A stretch of 64,000 nt of DNA from Sphingomonas rubra (GTDB taxonomy: Bacteria > Pseudomonadota > Alphaproteobacteria > Sphingomonadales > Sphingomonadaceae). Numbering within the stretch: the first letter of the stretch is position 1; each line of letters opens with the position of its first letter. The stretch covers positions 62,001 to 126,000 of the forward strand of contig NZ_FOXP01000002.1 in NCBI RefSeq assembly GCF_900115745.1. The letters are read 5' to 3'. The position numbers and the translations under genes were made by a program. Below the pieces are notes generated by a model. It was not told the origin of the DNA. It was given only the letters and a program-made list of their open reading frames with translations, and searched no databases. Below are positions 61,313-64,000 of this stretch, in pieces.

Positions 61313-61621
61313 TCAGCGGCAGCGGCGCTGGCTGGTGCCGCGATCGACTTCGCGGCCGAGCAGGGCACCCGCGGCAGCACCGCCCAGCGTGCCGAGCGTC
61401 CGGTCGCCGCGCGTGTCGATGGTGCGGCCGAGCAAGGCGCCGCCGACGCCGCCGACGATCAGGCCGGTGGTGCCGTTCGGCTTGCGGCAGCGCAGGCGGC
61501 CGCGATCGTCGCGCCACTCGCGATACTTGTACCGGCGCTGCGCGTCGGCGGGCGTCACGGTGACCATCAGCGACGGCGCGACCATCGCGGCACAACCCAG
61601 CGCGAGCATCATCTTACGCAT
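61313..61621 (-). CDS. Small glycine-zipper 2TM protein
   Basis: A 102-residue secreted protein with a signal peptide (about 1-27), a basic YKYREWRDDRGRLRCRK segment and a glycine-zipper pair (GLIVGGVGGALLGRTID and GAAAGALLGREVD). The C-terminal half is paralogous to the 195-residue protein downstream (NGTTGL, GALLGR, Cys-Arg end). The two Cys-x-Cys positions are kept. Function unknown. Confidence 0.75.
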   Translation of the reverse strand: MRKMMLALGCAAMVAPSLMVTVTPADAQRRYKYREWRDDRGRLRCRKPNGTTGLIVGGVGGALLGRTIDTRGDRTLGTLGGAAAGALLGREVDRGTSQRRCR

Positions 61622-61753
61622 TACTTCACTCCCTCATAAAGTACCGGAAGCGTAACGTGCCGCCTTGGAGGCAGTTGCATGAACCCAGAACAACGTGCCG
61701 TTATCTCCTGTTCAGCTGTTCACCCGTGCGCGTCCGGCCGCTACGGACGGCCG

Positions 61754-62383
61754 ATGTCGTTACCCGTCGCCATGTTGCCCATCGCTGCGCCGTGGCTGGA
61801 TTATGCGGGGTTGAGCGTGTTCGCGGCATCGGGCGCGCTGGCGGCGGCGCGGCGCGGGCAGACGCCGGTGACGCTCGCCTTCTTCGCGCTGGTGACCGGC
61901 GTCGGCGGCGGCACGGTGCGCGACCTGCTGATCGGCGCGCCGGTATTCTGGGTCCGCGATCCCCACGTCGCGGCGCTGTGCCTGGGCATGGCGGCGATCA
62001 TCTGGGCCAGCCCGGCGCGCTGGTGGCGGGGTGCGGCCCTCGACTGGTTCGACGCGGTCGGTCTCGCCGCCTACGCCGTCTACGGCGCGGCCAAGGCGCT
62101 GCGCTACGGCGTGCCGCCGGTGCCCGCGGCGCTGATGGGCGTGGTCACCGCCTGCGTCGGCGGCATCGTCCGCGACGTGCTGGCAGGCGAGCCGTCGATC
62201 CTGATGCGGCCGGAGCTGTACGTCACCGCCGCCGCGCTCGCCTCGGGCAGCTACGTCGTGATGACGGCGCTGGGCGTCGCCGCGTTGCCGGCAGCACTGA
62301 TCGCGGCGGCCGCCGGCTTCTGCTTGCGTGCCGCCGCGATGCGGTGGAAGCTGGCGCTGCCCGCCTATCCGGCAGAGGACTGA
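61754..62383 (+). CDS. TRIC-type cation channel (UPF0126)
   Basis: A 209-residue membrane protein with about seven helices and the two GG-x-RD repeats of the family (GVGGGTVRDLLIG near 50 and CVGGIVRDVLAG near 136). The bacterial homologues of trimeric intracellular cation channels conduct potassium. The ATG at 61754 gives MSLPVAMLPIAAPWLD; an ATG at 61679 adds a tail without a signal. Confidence 0.87.
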   Translation: MSLPVAMLPIAAPWLDYAGLSVFAASGALAAARRGQTPVTLAFFALVTGVGGGTVRDLLIGAPVFWVRDPHVAALCLGMAAIIWASPARWWRGAALDWFDAVGLAAYAVYGAAKALRYGVPPVPAALMGVVTACVGGIVRDVLAGEPSILMRPELYVTAAALASGSYVVMTALGVAALPAALIAAAAGFCLRAAAMRWKLALPAYPAED

Positions 62384-62531
62384 GAGTTCGTTTGGAAGTG
62401 CGCTGAACGCGCATTTCGGTCTCCCCCGCCTGGCCACCCACACGGTATCCTGATCGGTGGCCGGGCGGGGGAGAGGGCCGGTGCCGCATGGAATTGGCTC
62501 TTTCGCCAATTTCCAGACACTCTCTAAACCC

Positions 62532-64000
62532 CTACCAGCCGATCCGCGCGAGCAGCAGGTCGAGCAGGCGCCCGTCGCCGCCCCTCGCCGCGACGGGGCC
62601 GAGGCCCGCGCATTCCAGGCAGCGCGCCTGGACCGATCCGCCCATGGCGAGCCGCCGGACGTCGCCCAGCGCGCGGCCGAGCAGCGCCCGGCGATCGGCC
62701 GCGACGCGCGCGAAGGCGTCGCCGCCACGAGCATCGTCGTCGTTCTGCTCGGCAAAGGAGGCGGCGAGCTGCGCTGCCCAGCCGGGCTCCTTTTCCAGAT
62801 ACACCGGCACCGCGGTTTTCGGATCGATCTTGGCGAGGCGCGCGGCCTCCGCCACCGCGTCGGACAGTGAGCCGAACCGGTCGACCAGGCCGAGCTGGCG
62901 CGCGGTGCCCCCGTCCCAGACGCGACCCTGGCCGATCTGGTCGACGCGCGCGGGCGTCATGCGGCGCGCCTGCGCAACGCGGGCGATGAACTGGCGATAG
63001 CCGTTCTCGATCCCCGCCTGCAGGATCGCGTCGAGCACCGGCGTGGTGCCGGCGAACACGTCCGGCTGGCCGGACAAGGGCGTGGTACGAACCCCGTCGC
63101 TGGTGACGCCGATCTTGGCCAGCGTGTTCTCGAACGTCGGCAGGATGCCGAAGATGCCGATCGATCCGGTGATCGTCGCCGGTTCCGCGAAGATCACGTC
63201 GCCGGGGGTGGAGACCCAGTAGCCGCCCGACGCGGCGACGCCGCCCATCGACACCACTACGGGCAGGCCGCGGCGCTTGGCCTCCAGCACCGACTGGCGG
63301 ATGCGCTCGGACGCGAGCACCGATCCGCCGGGCGAATCGACGCGCACCACCACCGCCTTCAGGTTGCGGGTGGCGAGGCCGTCGAGCATCGCCTTGGCGA
63401 CCGTGTCCCCCGCGGCGGTGCCAGGGCCCGCCTCGCCGTCGACGATGTCGCCCGCGACGGTGAGCACGCCGATATGGCCTGCCGTCGGCAGCGGGTGCGC
63501 GCGCAGCCAGGCGTTGTAGCGGATGGTGCGGAAGCTGCCGGCGGGCTTGCCCGGCTCCGCGCCCGCCAGCTGCGCGACGCGCTTGCCGAAGGCGATGCGG
63601 TCGCCCAGCCGGTCGACCAGGCCGGTCGCGAGATTGGCGCGCGCCACGTCGCCGCCGGCGGCGAGCACCGCCGTCTGCGGCGCGGCCAGGTAGCGGGCGA
63701 CCTGCGCCTTGGGCCGCATCCGCGCGACGCCGCCCTGCCACTGGTCGAGCAGCTGGCCGGAGAGCGCGGCGGCGGCGGCGCGCGCGTCCGGGCTCTGGTC
63801 GGTACGGGTGAACGGCTCCACAAACGACTTGTAGCGGCCGACGCGATAGACGTGCGCGTTGACGCCGAGCCGGTCGATCAGCCCCTTGTAGTAGAGCTGG
63901 GTGCCGCCGGGGCCGGTGAACAGCGCGCCGCCGAGCGGGTCGATCCACACCTCGCTCGCCGCCGCGGCGAGGCGGTAGCCGGAATCGGTATAGGCGGTGG
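62532..64000 (-). CDS. sppA: Signal peptide peptidase SppA, 5' end outside the window
   Basis: At least 489 residues of the large (67K-type) SppA, which digests cleaved signal peptides in the membrane or periplasm. The catalytic Lys is in RVGRYKSFVEPF of the first half and the nucleophile Ser in GVAASGGYWVSTP of the second half, with the family motif SPGGSVLASERI. The gene begins beyond the right edge (the frame is open to 64000). The C-terminal half continues normally to the stop at 62532. Confidence 0.9.
   Translation of the reverse strand, partial: TAYTDSGYRLAAAASEVWIDPLGGALFTGPGGTQLYYKGLIDRLGVNAHVYRVGRYKSFVEPFTRTDQSPDARAAAAALSGQLLDQWQGGVARMRPKAQVARYLAAPQTAVLAAGGDVARANLATGLVDRLGDRIAFGKRVAQLAGAEPGKPAGSFRTIRYNAWLRAHPLPTAGHIGVLTVAGDIVDGEAGPGTAAGDTVAKAMLDGLATRNLKAVVVRVDSPGGSVLASERIRQSVLEAKRRGLPVVVSMGGVAASGGYWVSTPGDVIFAEPATITGSIGIFGILPTFENTLAKIGVTSDGVRTTPLSGQPDVFAGTTPVLDAILQAGIENGYRQFIARVAQARRMTPARVDQIGQGRVWDGGTARQLGLVDRFGSLSDAVAEAARLAKIDPKTAVPVYLEKEPGWAAQLAASFAEQNDDDARGGDAFARVAADRRALLGRALGDVRRLAMGGSVQARCLECAGLGPVAARGGDGRLLDLLLARIGW

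Overview
The window is a GC-rich, gene-dense chromosomal segment that looks like Sphingomonas or a close sphingomonad (Alphaproteobacteria). The pointers are an alphaproteobacterial-style pyruvate dehydrogenase E2/E3 pair, a DUF1476 protein (zeta-type F1-ATPase inhibitor family), an ATP12 chaperone, a short NrdA without an ATP-cone, scoAB, crtW-crtZ carotenoid genes, and many short palindromic intergenic repeats. I assign about 70 protein genes. I see no rRNA, tRNA, CRISPR array, prophage or transposase gene. Most features are housekeeping; the unusual signals are small ORFs, repeats and one orphan RNA-like locus.

Layout. 1-3530: a VanY-type carboxypeptidase, then an overlapping set (RluA-type synthase, arfB, free-methionine sulfoxide reductase), an RcnB-like protein and a universal stress protein. 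3646-7464: pdhC-small membrane protein-thioesterase-lpdA and a conserved unknown. 7567-11044: amidohydrolase, catalase-like protein, phosphoesterase and a remnant that looks like DUF262. 11154-22337: rpoC, rpoB, rplL and rplJ on minus, with a proline-rich membrane protein gene on the opposite strand splitting rplL from rpoB. 22623-25651: two small genes and scoA-(HAD lipoprotein phosphatase)-scoB. 25713-26995: crtZ and crtW. 27106-32825: leuC-34 aa peptide-leuD, quinone oxidoreductase, FAD protein, DUF1476, BolA and monothiol glutaredoxin. 33161-36916: blaI-blaR1-like pair with a double operator, MBL hydrolase and DUF4230. 37001-38841: nadA-nadC. 38879-42989: mini-bactofilin, 2OG oxygenase, MFS exporter, Asp-rich protein, HNH nuclease and SNase. 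43042-47143: nrdB and nrdA, separated by small genes and a DUF559 nuclease set among palindromic repeats. 47560-53922: fumarase, DUF2501, an orphan RNA-like unit, lipoprotein, PRC-barrel, DUF3597 and uvrB. 54140-60032: ferredoxin-NADP reductase, M20 peptidase, then a tightly overlapping minus-strand run crcB-rluC-paiB-gph-membrane protein-atp12. 60304-64000: small membrane and glycine-zipper proteins, a TRIC channel and a truncated sppA at the edge.

Functional links. PDH E2/E3, fumarase, the ATP synthase assembly factor (ATP12) and the DUF1476 protein all serve central energy metabolism; nrdAB makes dNTPs; leuCD and nadAC are biosynthetic. At least five families of palindromic repeats (called F1 to F5 here) sit between genes, and in several places they supply a stop codon, a start codon or internal codons of a gene.
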